Positions 33,729-42,856 of a DNA stretch of 64,000 nt are shown in pieces. This DNA comes from Bog-756 sp963699055 (GTDB lineage: Bacteria; Actinomycetota; Acidimicrobiia; Acidimicrobiales; RAAP-2), in contig CAVOTA010000002.1 of the NCBI GenBank assembly GCA_963699055.1, positions 372,001 through 436,000 on the forward strand, read 5' to 3'. Below the pieces are notes generated by a model. It was not told the origin of the DNA, ran no database searches, and saw only the letters and a list, made by a program, of their open reading frames with translations. Numbering within the stretch: the first letter of the stretch is position 1; each line of letters starts with the position of its first letter. The position numbers and the translations under genes are program-made.

Positions 33729-34242
33729 CCCCGGTCCGTCGCCGGCCGCGGGCCGACGGGAACGGAGCTCCTGCGTCCCACAGACGAGCGGCTGCTCCTC
33801 GGCGGCAGAGCACCGCCGAGACGGTGACCGGCGGTTGCGGCTCACGGCGACCTGCCCAGCACACGCGGATGGCGGGCGGGCACGTCCGTCCGCCGCATCC
33901 CGGTCCCGACGCTTCGCCCGGCCGTCACCGTCGTCGCCACCGTTCGGCGGGCACGGGGACCGGTCGGTCGGTCCACTGGTTGCTTCGATGCACGGGCACC
34001 ATCGCCCACGTCCCTCCGGAACCGTCCTCCATCCATCACCCCTCCCTACGATGATGCGCCCGTCCGCCCGTCCTGCCAAGAGGAGATCGGCCCCAACCCG
34101 CGCACCGGCCCGCCCACCACCCAAGAGTTCACGCGGGCGCTGGTCGGGCGGGACCGACCAGGTCGGTCCAGCCGGGTCAGGCCGACCAGGTCAGGCCAAC
34201 CGGGTCAGACGAGGGATCCCGACTCCCCCGGTCAGCCGGCGG
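33729..34242. other. Gene-poor stretch
   Basis: About 510 bases with only low-quality, Arg/Pro/Ser-rich open frames on both strands and no ribosome site. It holds the 27-bp direct repeat listed separately. It may contain the promoter of the divergent DUF1918-like gene. No RNA gene recognised. Confidence 0.5.
34154..34208. repeat. 27-bp imperfect direct repeat
   Basis: CCGACCAGGTCGGTCCAGCC... (34154-34180) and CCGACCAGGTCAGGCCAACC... (34182-34208) share 24 of 27 positions by eye, both ending GGGTCAG. They lie just past the stop of the secreted repeat protein gene at 34243. Confidence 0.75.
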
Positions 34243-35061
34243 TCATTCGTCTGGCAGGTTCGCGCACTGGCCGAGCGACCGACCGCCCACCACGTTGACC
34301 TCGCCGGGAAAGCCTCCGGACACGGCTGGGGTGAGTCCGGAACAGATGAGGTTGCGCCTGATCGTGTTGCTGGCGACGTCGATCGTCTCCCCCGTCGCGA
34401 TGTTGACGTTGGTCAGGACCACGTCGCCGCCGATGTTGTTGACGATCACGCCGAGCCATTCCGGACTCGCTCCGACCACCAGGAGGTTGCCACCGATCTT
34501 GTTGGTCTTGATCGGCCAGGGATTGCCGGCGTGCTCACCACCACCGATGAGCCTGACGTTCCCCTTGACCGTGATCCCGTTCAACAGGACGGTGTTCGCA
34601 TCCGATGCGGTCACGTTCCCGAACACCGTGATGTCGGAGTGCAGGTGCGGGTCGAAGGTGCACGGATGGCCCGTGGTGTGTCCCGTTGGATTGGGCAGAC
34701 AGCCGAGGCCGAGGAGCGAGCCCGACGCCGCGTTGACGTCGTGGCCGACGGCGATCGTCGACGGCGCGCTCTGCGCGTCGAGCACCGCGCCCGAGGCGAC
34801 ATTCACATCGCCGGTCACGATGACCACGGCGTTCGGCGCCACGGCACAGGCACCGGTCACCGTGATGCTGGCGTAGATCCCCGAGTGGATCTTGGTCAAG
34901 TTCCCCGAGGCGAGATCACCACCGGTGCACGTGTACGCCGTCGGCGCCGCGCCCGACGGGGCGGCCAGTGCTGGTCCGCCCGCCCATCCGATCGCTCCCA
35001 CCGGGGCCACGAACCCCGTGACGAGCGCGACTCCGACGAGAATTCGATTTCGATGCTTCAT
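34243..35061 (-). CDS. Secreted low-complexity beta-repeat protein
   Basis: 272 residues. Signal peptide 1-35 (VALVTGFVAPVGAIGWAGGPALAAP). The mature part consists of short hydrophobic beta repeats with alternating VTGDVNV, VGHDVNAASG, VFGNVTASD, VKGNVRLIGG, IGGNLLVVG, IGGDVVLTNVN units every 20-25 residues, resembling a small right-handed beta-helix or polymer-forming cytoskeletal (bactofilin-like) pattern. Four Cys. It has GAGGGAAGG before the ATG at 35061. Exported; partner unknown. A promoter is recognisable 140 nt upstream. Confidence 0.82.
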   Translation of the reverse strand: MKHRNRILVGVALVTGFVAPVGAIGWAGGPALAAPSGAAPTAYTCTGGDLASGNLTKIHSGIYASITVTGACAVAPNAVVIVTGDVNVASGAVLDAQSAPSTIAVGHDVNAASGSLLGLGCLPNPTGHTTGHPCTFDPHLHSDITVFGNVTASDANTVLLNGITVKGNVRLIGGGEHAGNPWPIKTNKIGGNLLVVGASPEWLGVIVNNIGGDVVLTNVNIATGETIDVASNTIRRNLICSGLTPAVSGGFPGEVNVVGGRSLGQCANLPDE

Positions 35062-35530
35062 GCCTTCCCTCACCTTTCTGGTCCGGGCACTGGAGGCCCG
35101 CCGCGTTGACCACTGCACACGCATCTGCCTGCACATCGACCCTGCACGTGGATGGACCCCGCCCAGCAGACGCCGCCTTCATCCCGCCGGATCAGTTGTA
35201 ATAGTACGACGGTGCCGTCGATTTGCAACCGGTGGCACACGGACGGTGGGCGCTGGACGGGAGTGCAACCGGGAGCCGTCACCGTGGCCCATGGGCTCCG
35301 ACGCCAGGACCCCGTGCCCCTGCACGTGGCCGACGACCAGGGGCGCCGTACCACCGGGTCGGCGGGGATCGTCGAACGTCGCCGACCGGCCCCCACGTCC
35401 GGACCGGATCACCCCCTGGCCGGTGTGGGGCCACCGGTGAACGCGGTGCTCGTCCTGCCGTCCACGACGTGGGTCGGATTGACGGGACGCTGCGCTCGCA
35501 CACCTCCAGCTTCGACCGCCGCCCCCATCG
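35062..35530. other. Intergenic region
   Basis: 469 bases between the secreted repeat protein start and the sulfatase stop. Contains the promoter at 35201-35228. The open frames here (for example on both strands around 35150-35450) lack ribosome sites and have random composition. Nothing else seen. Confidence 0.55.
35201..35228 (-). promoter_or_regulatory. Promoter with palindrome in the spacer
   Basis: On the minus strand: TTGCAA (35223-35228), 16-bp spacer, TACTAT (35201-35206). Nearly the whole spacer is the inverted repeat CGACGG-CA-CCGTCG (35207-35220), so a bound protein would lie between -35 and -10. It reads toward the secreted repeat protein at 35061, leaving a 5' leader of about 135 nt. 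Confidence 0.55.
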
Positions 35531-37831
35531 CTACTGGGTCGCCAGGATCGCCGCCACCTCCGCCACCGGATCGCGCTGCACCGGGCCGGTCGCCGTGATC
35601 TCGGCGCGGACGATGGTGCCGTTGAACGCGAACGGCGCCACGTAGTCGCCACCTACCGAGGGACCCCACTCGTAGCCGCAGGTGAGACCGATGCCGACCT
35701 CGTTGAAGGTGACCGGAGCGAAGCGCCTGATGTCGGCCTCCCCCACGGGGCGACCGTCCACCACGAGGGCGGCCCGCCCGCCGGCGCCCTCGTCCTTGTC
35801 GAACCGGAATTCGAGATGGTGCCGGCCCGATCCGAGCACCGTGTCGGCGGTGACCGAGTAGAGCCGCTTGCCGTGGAGGTTGTGCACGTAGCGCAGCCGG
35901 CCGTCGAGGAGGTGCAGGGACCACCCGCCGATGGCGCAGCCGAGCGCGAAGAGCACGCCCGACGGCACGACACCGTCGGGGATCTCGACCGTGACGGACA
36001 TCTGATGGGAGCGGTTGCGCACGTCGGCCGCCACCCACTCGGGCACCGGGGCGCCGTCCGGGAAGTACCGGTAGCTCTGCTGGGGCCGCCGTCCGTCGTG
36101 CTTGTGGACCATCGCCTCGAGGACGCGGTTGTCGAGAGGGAGCACGTCGTTGCGTCTCGCTTCCTCCCACCACAGCGACACGAGCTCGGCCACCTTGGCC
36201 GGGAACTCGGCCGCCCGGTCGTGGACCTCGGACACGTCGTCGGCCACGTGATAAAGCTCCCAGACGTCGTCGTCGAAGGAGGCACTGGCCCGTAGGCCGT
36301 CGTCGTAGACCGGCCCGACCGGGTGGTAGGTCACCGCCTTCCAACCGTCGTGGTAGATCGCCCGCGACCCGAGCATCTCGAAATGCTGGGTGTGGTGCCG
36401 ACCGGGCCGGTCCGCACCGCCGTCGTCGAGCACGTAGGCGAAGCTGGTGCCGTCGAGGTGCGACTGGTCGATCCCGTCGATCTCGGGGGGCGGCTCGATG
36501 CCGACCAGCTCCAGCACGGTGGGCAGGATGTCGACGGCGTGGGCGTACTGCCGGCGAACCTCACCCGCGCCGGACCGCCGCGAGGCGGGGACCCGGACGA
36601 TGCAGGGATCGGCGACCCCGCCCTCGTGGACCTCGCGCTTCCAACGCTTGAACGGGGTGTTGCCCGCCATGGTCCATCCCCAGGGGTAGTTGTTGTGGCT
36701 CAGGGGGCCGCCGATCTCGTCGATCCGCCGGTACATCTCCTCGACACCCGCACTCTCGAAGTTCGAGAGCCGGCCCTCGTTGATGGTGCCCTCCCTGCCG
36801 CCTTCGGAGCTGGCGCCGTTGTCCGACACGAGGATGACCACCGTGTCGTCCGCGTCACCGACATCGGCGATGAAGTCGAGGACGCGCCCGATCTGGTGGT
36901 CCGTGTAGGAGAGAAAGGCGGCGAAGCACTCCATGAACCGCTCCGCAAGTGCCCGTTGGCGTTCGTCGAGGCTGTCCCAGCTGGGGACCCAGGGAGGACG
37001 GGAGGAGAGCTCGGTACCTTCGGGGACGATGCCGAGGGCGAGCTGGCGGGCGAAGGTGTGCTCGCGCCAGCTGTCCCACCCCTGGGCGAAGCGACCCGAG
37101 TACCGCTCGATCCACTCCTTCGGCGCATGGTGGGGTGAATGGCAGGCCCCCGGGGCGACGTAGAGGAAGAACGGCTGTTCCGCATCCACGGCCCGCAGGT
37201 CGCCGAGGAACTCGATGGCCCGGTCGGCCAGGTCGGCGCTCAGGTGGTAACCGTCCTCGACGGAACGCCCTGGCCTGACGCTGTGGTTGTCGTGGTAGAG
37301 GGACGGAGCGAACTGGTGTGCCTCTCCCCCGTGGAATCCGTACCACCGGTCGAAGCCGCGACCGAGGGGCCAGGTCTGCCGCGACGCCGCCATGTTGGTC
37401 TCCTGCTCGGGGCTCAGGTGCCACTTGCCCACGGCATAGGTGGCGTAGCCGTTGGTCCGGAGGATCTCGGACAGGAAGCCGTTCTCACGGGGAGGCCGGC
37501 CCCAGTACCCGGGGAACCCGGTGGCCAGGTCGGCGACGCGGCCCATGCCGCTGCGATGGTGGTTCCTCCCCGTGAGCAGACAGGCGCGGGTCGGGGAGCA
37601 GAGGGCCGTCGTGTGGAAGTTGGCGAGCCGGATGCCGTCGGCGGCCAGGCCGTCGATGACGGGGGTGTCGATGTCGGACCCGTAGCAGCCGAGCTGGGCG
37701 AACCCCACGTCGTCGAGCACGATGAGCAGCACGTTGGGCGCGCCGTCGGGCGGCGTGGGCTGAGGTGGCCACCACGGTTCCGAGGTGCGCCAGTCGTCAC
37801 CGATCGTCCCGCCGAACTCGATCCTGGTCAT
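35531..37831 (-). CDS. Arylsulfatase with C-terminal beta-sandwich domain
   Basis: 766 residues. Type I sulfatase: formylglycine motif C78-S-P-T-R (LCSPTRACLLTGRN), metal Asp pair D40/D41 (LLIVLDDVGFAQLGCYG), and VGKWHLSPEQE as second active-site segment. Cys78 must be oxidised to formylglycine by a separate enzyme not in this window. Typical sulfatases end near 500-550 residues; here a further 200 residues (from about 560) form a LamG/ConA-like beta sandwich (LHLLDGRLRYVHNLHGKRL, HHLEFRFDKDEG) that may bind carbohydrate. No signal peptide is evident, so it is cytoplasmic. It hydrolyses sulfate esters. Confidence 0.93.
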   Translation of the reverse strand: MTRIEFGGTIGDDWRTSEPWWPPQPTPPDGAPNVLLIVLDDVGFAQLGCYGSDIDTPVIDGLAADGIRLANFHTTALCSPTRACLLTGRNHHRSGMGRVADLATGFPGYWGRPPRENGFLSEILRTNGYATYAVGKWHLSPEQETNMAASRQTWPLGRGFDRWYGFHGGEAHQFAPSLYHDNHSVRPGRSVEDGYHLSADLADRAIEFLGDLRAVDAEQPFFLYVAPGACHSPHHAPKEWIERYSGRFAQGWDSWREHTFARQLALGIVPEGTELSSRPPWVPSWDSLDERQRALAERFMECFAAFLSYTDHQIGRVLDFIADVGDADDTVVILVSDNGASSEGGREGTINEGRLSNFESAGVEEMYRRIDEIGGPLSHNNYPWGWTMAGNTPFKRWKREVHEGGVADPCIVRVPASRRSGAGEVRRQYAHAVDILPTVLELVGIEPPPEIDGIDQSHLDGTSFAYVLDDGGADRPGRHHTQHFEMLGSRAIYHDGWKAVTYHPVGPVYDDGLRASASFDDDVWELYHVADDVSEVHDRAAEFPAKVAELVSLWWEEARRNDVLPLDNRVLEAMVHKHDGRRPQQSYRYFPDGAPVPEWVAADVRNRSHQMSVTVEIPDGVVPSGVLFALGCAIGGWSLHLLDGRLRYVHNLHGKRLYSVTADTVLGSGRHHLEFRFDKDEGAGGRAALVVDGRPVGEADIRRFAPVTFNEVGIGLTCGYEWGPSVGGDYVAPFAFNGTIVRAEITATGPVQRDPVAEVAAILATQ

Positions 37832-38063
37832 GAGGGAACCTCCGGAGTCGTCGGGACGGTCGAGCGTATTCCACCGAGGGCGGTGTCGGTCGCCCGGAGC
37901 CGTCGCCCCGAGCCGACCGGGATCGGAGCACGGGGGCCGGCGTCTCCGAACTCCGATCTGTCGGCGCCGTCACCGGTGCGCCCACGGCCCCCACCCGGCC
38001 TCCGACCTGACGACGCGCCCGGGTCCCCGGCCGGACCGGCTCCCGCCGTCCGTCGCGCCGTTG

Positions 38064-38903
38064 CTACGGAAGGATCGTCCGCCCCGCGGTGAGATAGCAC
38101 CCGCTGATGTCGAATCCATCGGCCGGCACGGTCTCGTCCCCCCGGGTCAGGAACACCTGGCTGCTACGGATCGTGAGCTCGCGAATCAGCTCGGGGCGGC
38201 TGGCGGCGACCATCACCAGTTCGAGCACGAGTTTCGAGAGCGGCGTGACCTCGTCCGCGTACTGACTCGCCGGGCCCTGCCATCGTTCGCCCTGCCAGTG
38301 CGCCCATCCCCAGTCCTCGATGACATAGACGCCGCCCGGTCGCAGGCGCGGGAGCAGCACATTGAGCGACGCCCTGGTCGGTCCGTAGGTGTGGGAGCAG
38401 TCGTCGACGACGAGATCGAGGTGCTCCTCGCCGAACTCCTCGAGCACGACGTCTTCCAGGAGCGCCGCGTCGCCCTGATCGGTCCCGTAGTGGAGGTGCA
38501 CCGAGCGGCTCAGGCTCTCCCGGGCCACGAACTCGTCCAGCGCATCCACGCGATCCGGGGTCAGGTCGATTCCCACGATCCGGTCCGGGTGGAAGAGCTC
38601 GCTGCAGAAGGCGACGCTGCCGCCCTTGAAGATCCCCAGGTCGACGATGTTCCGCACCGTGTCGGGCACGTGGTCGACGAACGATTCGATCATTCGCCTC
38701 GTCTTCAGCAGCACGAACCGCTCTGCACTCGAGGACGCGCCCCACGTGGCGGGGTCCACCGTCAGGTCGAACGCCGTCCCGCCGACCACGAGCTCCTCGT
38801 CGCCGGTCCAGTGCAGGGCGTCGTGCCGGCCGGCGCCGGCCGCCGACCCTGATCGGCCACCCGACGGTGTCGCCGACTTCGACTTCTGCCGCCTACCGAG
38901 CAT
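38064..38903 (-). CDS. Class I SAM-dependent methyltransferase (CmcI/Methyltransf_24-like)
   Basis: 279 residues. The SAM motif I is NIVDLGIFKGGSVAF (about 86-100). It is followed by RIVGIDLTPDRVDALDEF (acidic end of strand 2) and the motif IV/V region DLVVDDCSHTYGPTRASLNV with LRPGGVYVIEDWGWAHW, as in cephalosporin-hydroxylase/Methyltransf_24-type O-methyltransferases that use a metal site. The first 30 residues are Lys/Ser-rich and unstructured. The substrate is unknown; such enzymes act on sugars or small aromatics. Confidence 0.85.
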   Translation of the reverse strand: MLGRRQKSKSATPSGGRSGSAAGAGRHDALHWTGDEELVVGGTAFDLTVDPATWGASSSAERFVLLKTRRMIESFVDHVPDTVRNIVDLGIFKGGSVAFCSELFHPDRIVGIDLTPDRVDALDEFVARESLSRSVHLHYGTDQGDAALLEDVVLEEFGEEHLDLVVDDCSHTYGPTRASLNVLLPRLRPGGVYVIEDWGWAHWQGERWQGPASQYADEVTPLSKLVLELVMVAASRPELIRELTIRSSQVFLTRGDETVPADGFDISGCYLTAGRTILP

Positions 38904-39011
38904 CGATCCTCCTCCTGTTCGTGTGTACGTTGCCGTCGGACCGGACCGGCGGGTCGAGTGCTCGGATCAGGAACCCTCCGGTTCACACTCCACGAACACG
39001 GCCCGCGCCGG

Positions 39012-39284
39012 TCAAGGATCGTGGTCGGTCGCGCCGTCGTCACTCGCCGATCGGAACCTGGCCCGTATCGCCTCGGCCACCTGGACCCGGAATTCGGAGG
39101 TGTCGCCGATCTGCGTCCTCACGATCTTGATCAGCAGTTCGCGGACTCCGGCTTCATCCGCATGATCGATCATCCACTCGCCGACTGCCTGACGGTCGGC
39201 CTCGGACATCTCGTTCTGACCCGTCAGGGCCCCGATCAGGATCGTCATGACACCGACGTCCCGATCCGACTCGGCTCGATCCAC
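39012..39284 (-). CDS. Hypothetical protein
   Basis: 90 residues from a GTG start preceded by GGGAGGTGCA, a convincing ribosome site (ATG at 39248 is an alternative). An acidic N-terminus (DRAESDRDVG) is followed by three predicted amphipathic helices (MTILIGALTGQNEMSEADR, QAVGEWMIDHADEAGVRELL, RVQVAEAIRARF). No family recognised. It lies between the methyltransferase and the tRNA gene on the same strand. Confidence 0.55.
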   Translation of the reverse strand: MDRAESDRDVGVMTILIGALTGQNEMSEADRQAVGEWMIDHADEAGVRELLIKIVRTQIGDTSEFRVQVAEAIRARFRSASDDGATDHDP

Positions 39285-39435
39285 TGCACCTCCCTCGGAT
39301 GAGGCACCGGGCCCGGTCCTCCCGGCTCCGACTTCGTTCCCGGGCGAAGAGGCCAACTGCCCCACGTAGCGCGAGTGCGGCGCGCTCCGCTCGTCGGCCC
39401 CGGTCCTTTCGGCACGGTCTCCCACGGGGGACGAG

Positions 39436-39509
39436 TGGGCGCTAGAGGACTCGAACCTCCGACCTCAGCCGTGTGAAGGCTGCGCTCTAACCAACTGAGC
39501 TAAGCGCCC
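39436..39509 (-). tRNA. tRNA-Val (anticodon CAC)
   Basis: Complete cloverleaf on the minus strand: acceptor GGGCGCT/AGCGCCC, D stem GCTC/GAGC, anticodon stem CAGCC/GGCTG with loop TTCACAC (T33, anticodon CAC, reads GUG valine codons, the commonest Val codon in such GC-rich genomes), T stem GGAGG/CCTCT with loop TTCGAGT, discriminator A. The CCA end is not encoded (ACTC follows). A TAGGAT -10-like box lies about 36 bp upstream (39545-39550). Confidence 0.97.
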
Positions 39510-39626
39510 GGACACCGCGACACGTCGTGCGCAGCAGAGTGAGCATCCTAGCCTGCCCGGCGGGCGGGACCCGGCGGTCGGACCGGCACCCGGCGGTCGG
39601 CGGGTCTCCACCGCCACCGCACGCGG

Positions 39627-41036
39627 TCACGCCGGGACGGGCGCCACGGCGTCGAATGCGAGAGCCTGCTCCAGCGCCGCAGCCGCCCGGATCACCACCA
39701 GGTCGGCGTGCTGGGGACCGACGAGCTGGAGCCCCACCGGCAGACCGCCCGTGGAGAGTCCGACGCACACCGTGGCCGCCGGCGACCGGGTCATGTTAAA
39801 GGCGTAGGTCATCTTCACCCAGTTGTAGTCCTGCCTCCCGTTGATCAGTCCGGCACCGCCGAGCGAGCGTGGCGGTGGCACCGCCGCCACGGTGGGGGTC
39901 ACCAGCAGGCGCACGTCGTGGAAGAGGTCCACCAGTCGGAGGTTGAGCTGGTGGCACGCATCCTCGGCACGGATGACGTCGAGAGCGCTGGTCCCCGCCG
40001 CCCCGTCCAGCACCATCCGCAGCACGGGGTCGACCTGCTCCCAGGCCGGGGTACCCACCAGGTGCGCGTGGGTGCGCAGGTTGTAGGCGCCCGACAGGGT
40101 GAGCCAGGGGTCCACCGGGTCCTCGTCGAACACGGTCCCGACCTCGACCACCTCGGTCCCGAGGTCGGCGAGGAGGTCGACGGCCCGACCGCACAGCTCG
40201 AGCACCTCGTCGTCCACCTCGGCGAACCCGAGCGTGGGCGACCACGCCACACGGGCCGGGGGACGGGCGCCCTCCAGGGCGGCCGGCCACGAGGCCTCGG
40301 GACGCGGCAGCGACCGCAGGTCGGTGGTGTCGGGACCGACCACCACGTCGAGCGCCGCCACCAGGTCCACCATCCGACGGGCCATGGGCCCCTTGGTCGA
40401 GAGGTTCTGCCAGTCGGGGGCGTCGGGACCACCCGAGGGCACCCGTCCGAGCGACGGCTTCACCCCCGACAGCCCGCAGCACGACGACGGGATGCGCAGT
40501 GACCCACCGCCGTCCGACCCCGTCGCCAGGGGCACCAACCCGGCGGCGACGGCCGCCGCGCTCCCCCCGGACGACCCGCCGGGCGTGTGGTCGAGGTTCC
40601 ACGGGTTGCCCGTGGCCCCGAAGAGCGGGTTCTCGGTGTCCGCCTTCCATCCGAGCTCGGGCGTGTTGGTCTTGCCCACCACCACACAGCCGGCCGCCAC
40701 CAGCCGGGCCACCAGCGCCGAGTCGGCCGTGGCCGGTGGGCTGTCGGCGTGGGCGGCGGACCCGTGGGTCGTCACGTAGCCCGCCGCGTCCTCCAGGTCC
40801 TTCACCCCGAGCGGGATCCCGGCCAGGGGCCCGGGGTCGCCGCCGGACGCCACCGTGGCGTCGACGGCGTCGGCCGCCGCCCGGGCACGCTGCCCGTCGA
40901 CGGCCACGAACGCGTTGACCACCGGATCGACGGCGGCGATCCGGGCCAGGGCGTGGTCGACGAGCTCCGCCGCCGACAGCGATCCGCTCCGGACCCGTGC
41001 CGCCAGCGCCACCACCGATTCCGAGCGGAAGTCCAT
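39627..41036 (-). CDS. Amidase (amidase-signature family)
   Basis: 469 residues. The Ser-cisSer-Lys triad can be placed: K79 (GVKDLEDAAG), S155 (TPGGSSGGS) and nucleophile S179 (GSDGGGSLRIP). It hydrolyses carboxamides; the substrate could be an aryl or alkyl amide, nitrile-derived amide or peptide amide. It starts at ATG 41036; the frame is open further upstream but the family N-terminus (FRSESVVALAARVRSG) begins here. It is divergent from the VOC-fold protein (114 bp gap). Confidence 0.93.
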   Translation of the reverse strand: MDFRSESVVALAARVRSGSLSAAELVDHALARIAAVDPVVNAFVAVDGQRARAAADAVDATVASGGDPGPLAGIPLGVKDLEDAAGYVTTHGSAAHADSPPATADSALVARLVAAGCVVVGKTNTPELGWKADTENPLFGATGNPWNLDHTPGGSSGGSAAAVAAGLVPLATGSDGGGSLRIPSSCCGLSGVKPSLGRVPSGGPDAPDWQNLSTKGPMARRMVDLVAALDVVVGPDTTDLRSLPRPEASWPAALEGARPPARVAWSPTLGFAEVDDEVLELCGRAVDLLADLGTEVVEVGTVFDEDPVDPWLTLSGAYNLRTHAHLVGTPAWEQVDPVLRMVLDGAAGTSALDVIRAEDACHQLNLRLVDLFHDVRLLVTPTVAAVPPPRSLGGAGLINGRQDYNWVKMTYAFNMTRSPAATVCVGLSTGGLPVGLQLVGPQHADLVVIRAAAALEQALAFDAVAPVPA

Positions 41037-41150
41037 GGGCCGACGGTACCGGTACCTCCCTCCGCAGACAAGGGGTGCCGGCCGGCTCGCCGCCCCACCC
41101 CCACGGGCCCCGTTTCGACAGGACCACCCGGCCCGTTGCAGGCTGGAGCG

Positions 41151-42080
41151 ATGTCGACCTCCCCGACCGGCGGGCCCGCCGTCCCCGGCGCCGTCCTCGA
41201 CCACGTCGCCCATGCCGTGCCCCGCTGGCACGACGTCTGGGACCGCTATGCGACCGACCTCGGGGCCGTCTGGGCCTCGGGGGGACCCGGGCCCGGGTTC
41301 GCCCCCGGCCAGCTGCAGTTCGCCAACGGTGCCCGCGTCGAGGTGCTCATGCCCTGGAACGTCGACGTCAACGACTTCCTGGCGCGCTTCCTGGCCCGCA
41401 GCGGCCCCGGTCCCCATCACCTGACGTTCAAGGTCCCCGACCTCGCCGCCGCCATCGACGCCGCCGGCCGCTTCGGCATCGAACCGATCAACGTCGACCG
41501 CTCCGACCCGGAGTGGATGGAGGCGTTCCTCCACCCGAAGCAGGCCGGCGGGATCGTGGTGCAGCTGGCCGAGGCGCCGCACCCGTGGAGCAGCCCGCCC
41601 CCGGACGACTACCCGACCGGGCGCCGTCTGCGTCTGGACGGGTCCGGACCGACGGCGCCCGCCACCCTCGAGCGGGTGTGCCACGTGGTGGCCGACCTGC
41701 CCGCCGCCCTGGCCCTGTTCGGTGGACTGCTGGCCGGCGAGGTGACCGACGAGGGGTCCGACGGGGGCCTCGACTGGGTCGACCTCCGGTGGGCCGGGCC
41801 GCTCGGGCTGCGGCTGGTCGGCGCCGCCCACCCCGGCGCGCCGGGGGCCGTCGGCGACTGGCTGGGCGGGATGACGGGCCGGGTGCACCACCTCGCCTTC
41901 GAGACCGAGGAGCCCGGTGCGGTCCCCGGGGTGGTCCCGGCCGCCCCCGGGATCGCCACGCTCGGCACCCGTCCGGGCCCCGGGGCGCCCGTCGAGATCC
42001 CGCCCGGCGACAACCAGGGCCTCCGCATCGTCCTGCGCGGGTCGGCCGTGTCCTCCGACCACGCGCCGGTGGACCGGTAA
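41151..42080 (+). CDS. VOC/glyoxalase-fold protein (two domains)
   Basis: 309 residues with two consecutive beta-alpha-beta VOC units (about 15-155 and 165-300). Putative metal-site His are at the starts of strands (VLDHVAHAVPRWHDV; GPGPHHLTFKVPDL; LERVCHVVADLPAAL; RVHHLAFE). Families of this fold include ring-cleavage dioxygenases, glyoxalase I and bleomycin-resistance proteins. The paired domain arrangement resembles extradiol-dioxygenase-like or hydroxyphenylpyruvate-dioxygenase-like proteins, but no specific catalytic set is recognised. The next gene starts 10 nt after its stop. Confidence 0.8.
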   Translation: MSTSPTGGPAVPGAVLDHVAHAVPRWHDVWDRYATDLGAVWASGGPGPGFAPGQLQFANGARVEVLMPWNVDVNDFLARFLARSGPGPHHLTFKVPDLAAAIDAAGRFGIEPINVDRSDPEWMEAFLHPKQAGGIVVQLAEAPHPWSSPPPDDYPTGRRLRLDGSGPTAPATLERVCHVVADLPAALALFGGLLAGEVTDEGSDGGLDWVDLRWAGPLGLRLVGAAHPGAPGAVGDWLGGMTGRVHHLAFETEEPGAVPGVVPAAPGIATLGTRPGPGAPVEIPPGDNQGLRIVLRGSAVSSDHAPVDR

Positions 42081-42090
42081 CCTGAGGCCG

Positions 42091-42807
42091 ATGGCACCGC
42101 CGACTGACGACACGGCCGACGACGACCCCGGGGAGACGCCGGTCCCCGAGGGTCGTATGGCGCGCCTCGAGCGGTGGCTGGCGCCGCGGCCGGCACCCGT
42201 CCCCGCCAACGGCAAGGGCGGCGTACCCACCAAGTGGTCGATCGACCGCCTCGACGCCCGGGAGACCCTCTACTGCTACGTGGCCTCGGGTGTCGCCCTC
42301 CTGTTCACCATCTTCATCTACGTCAGCGAGACGGCCAACAAGCACTACCACCCGGCCAAGGGCCAGTTCTCCGTGGCCACGGGCCTGCTGGTCGGCCTGG
42401 TCATCACCGTGGCGCTGGCCGTCACCACGCGGATCGGGCGTCGGGCGCTCGTCGGCTTCGTGGCCCTCTTCGCCTTCCTCGGCTTCAACGGCTCCGGTGG
42501 TCTGGTCGGCATCCCCTTCCTGATCCTCGCCGGCTGGCTCCTCTACCGGTCGTACAAGGTCCAGAAGGAGGCCACGGCCAAGATGCGTGCCGACCGGGAG
42601 GCCGGGGGCGCCGCCCCGACCGCCCGCTCCCCCCGTGGGTCCGCAGCATCCGGCCGGAGCGCGGCCGAGGCCAGGGCGGCCCGCAAGAAGGCCCCCACCG
42701 GACCCGAGGCGAACAAGCGGTACACGCCGAAGAAGCCGGCCCCCAAGGCGGTACCCGCGCCCAAGCAGTCCCGGCGGGAGCGGCGCGCCGCCCAGGCCTC
42801 CGACTGA
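42091..42807 (+). CDS. Membrane protein with basic cytoplasmic tail, function unknown
   Basis: 238 residues. Acidic N-terminus, then a positively charged segment, three predicted membrane helices (about 63-80, 93-113, 117-145) and a long Lys/Arg/Ala/Pro-rich tail (150-238) typical of a protein that contacts nucleic acid or acidic surfaces. It begins 10 nt after the VOC gene. No family recognised. Three 15-bp tandem repeats start at its stop codon. Confidence 0.75.
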   Translation: MAPPTDDTADDDPGETPVPEGRMARLERWLAPRPAPVPANGKGGVPTKWSIDRLDARETLYCYVASGVALLFTIFIYVSETANKHYHPAKGQFSVATGLLVGLVITVALAVTTRIGRRALVGFVALFAFLGFNGSGGLVGIPFLILAGWLLYRSYKVQKEATAKMRADREAGGAAPTARSPRGSAASGRSAAEARAARKKAPTGPEANKRYTPKKPAPKAVPAPKQSRRERRAAQASD

Positions 42808-42849
42808 ACCGGACCGGACTGAACCGGACCGGACTGAACCGGACCGGAC
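42805..42849. repeat. 15-bp tandem repeat, three copies
   Basis: Unit TGAACCGGACCGGAC at 42805, 42820 and 42835, exact copies. The first unit contains the stop codon TGA of the membrane protein gene, so each unit would again supply an in-frame TGA. Lies between it and the convergent TetR gene stop at 42857. Confidence 0.95.
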
Positions 42850-42856
42850 GATCGGA

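Noticed and set aside
33729..34242. Small frames on both strands in the gap
   Set aside because: No ribosome site, no recognisable fold; Arg/Ser/Pro composition of random GC-rich DNA.
39545..39550. TAGGAT box as a separate tRNA promoter feature
   Set aside because: Good -10-like match and position, but no convincing -35, so it is mentioned only under the tRNA.
39627..42233. Amidase frame extended to 868 residues
   Set aside because: The part above 41036 overlaps the VOC protein and membrane protein genes in antisense and shows no domain.
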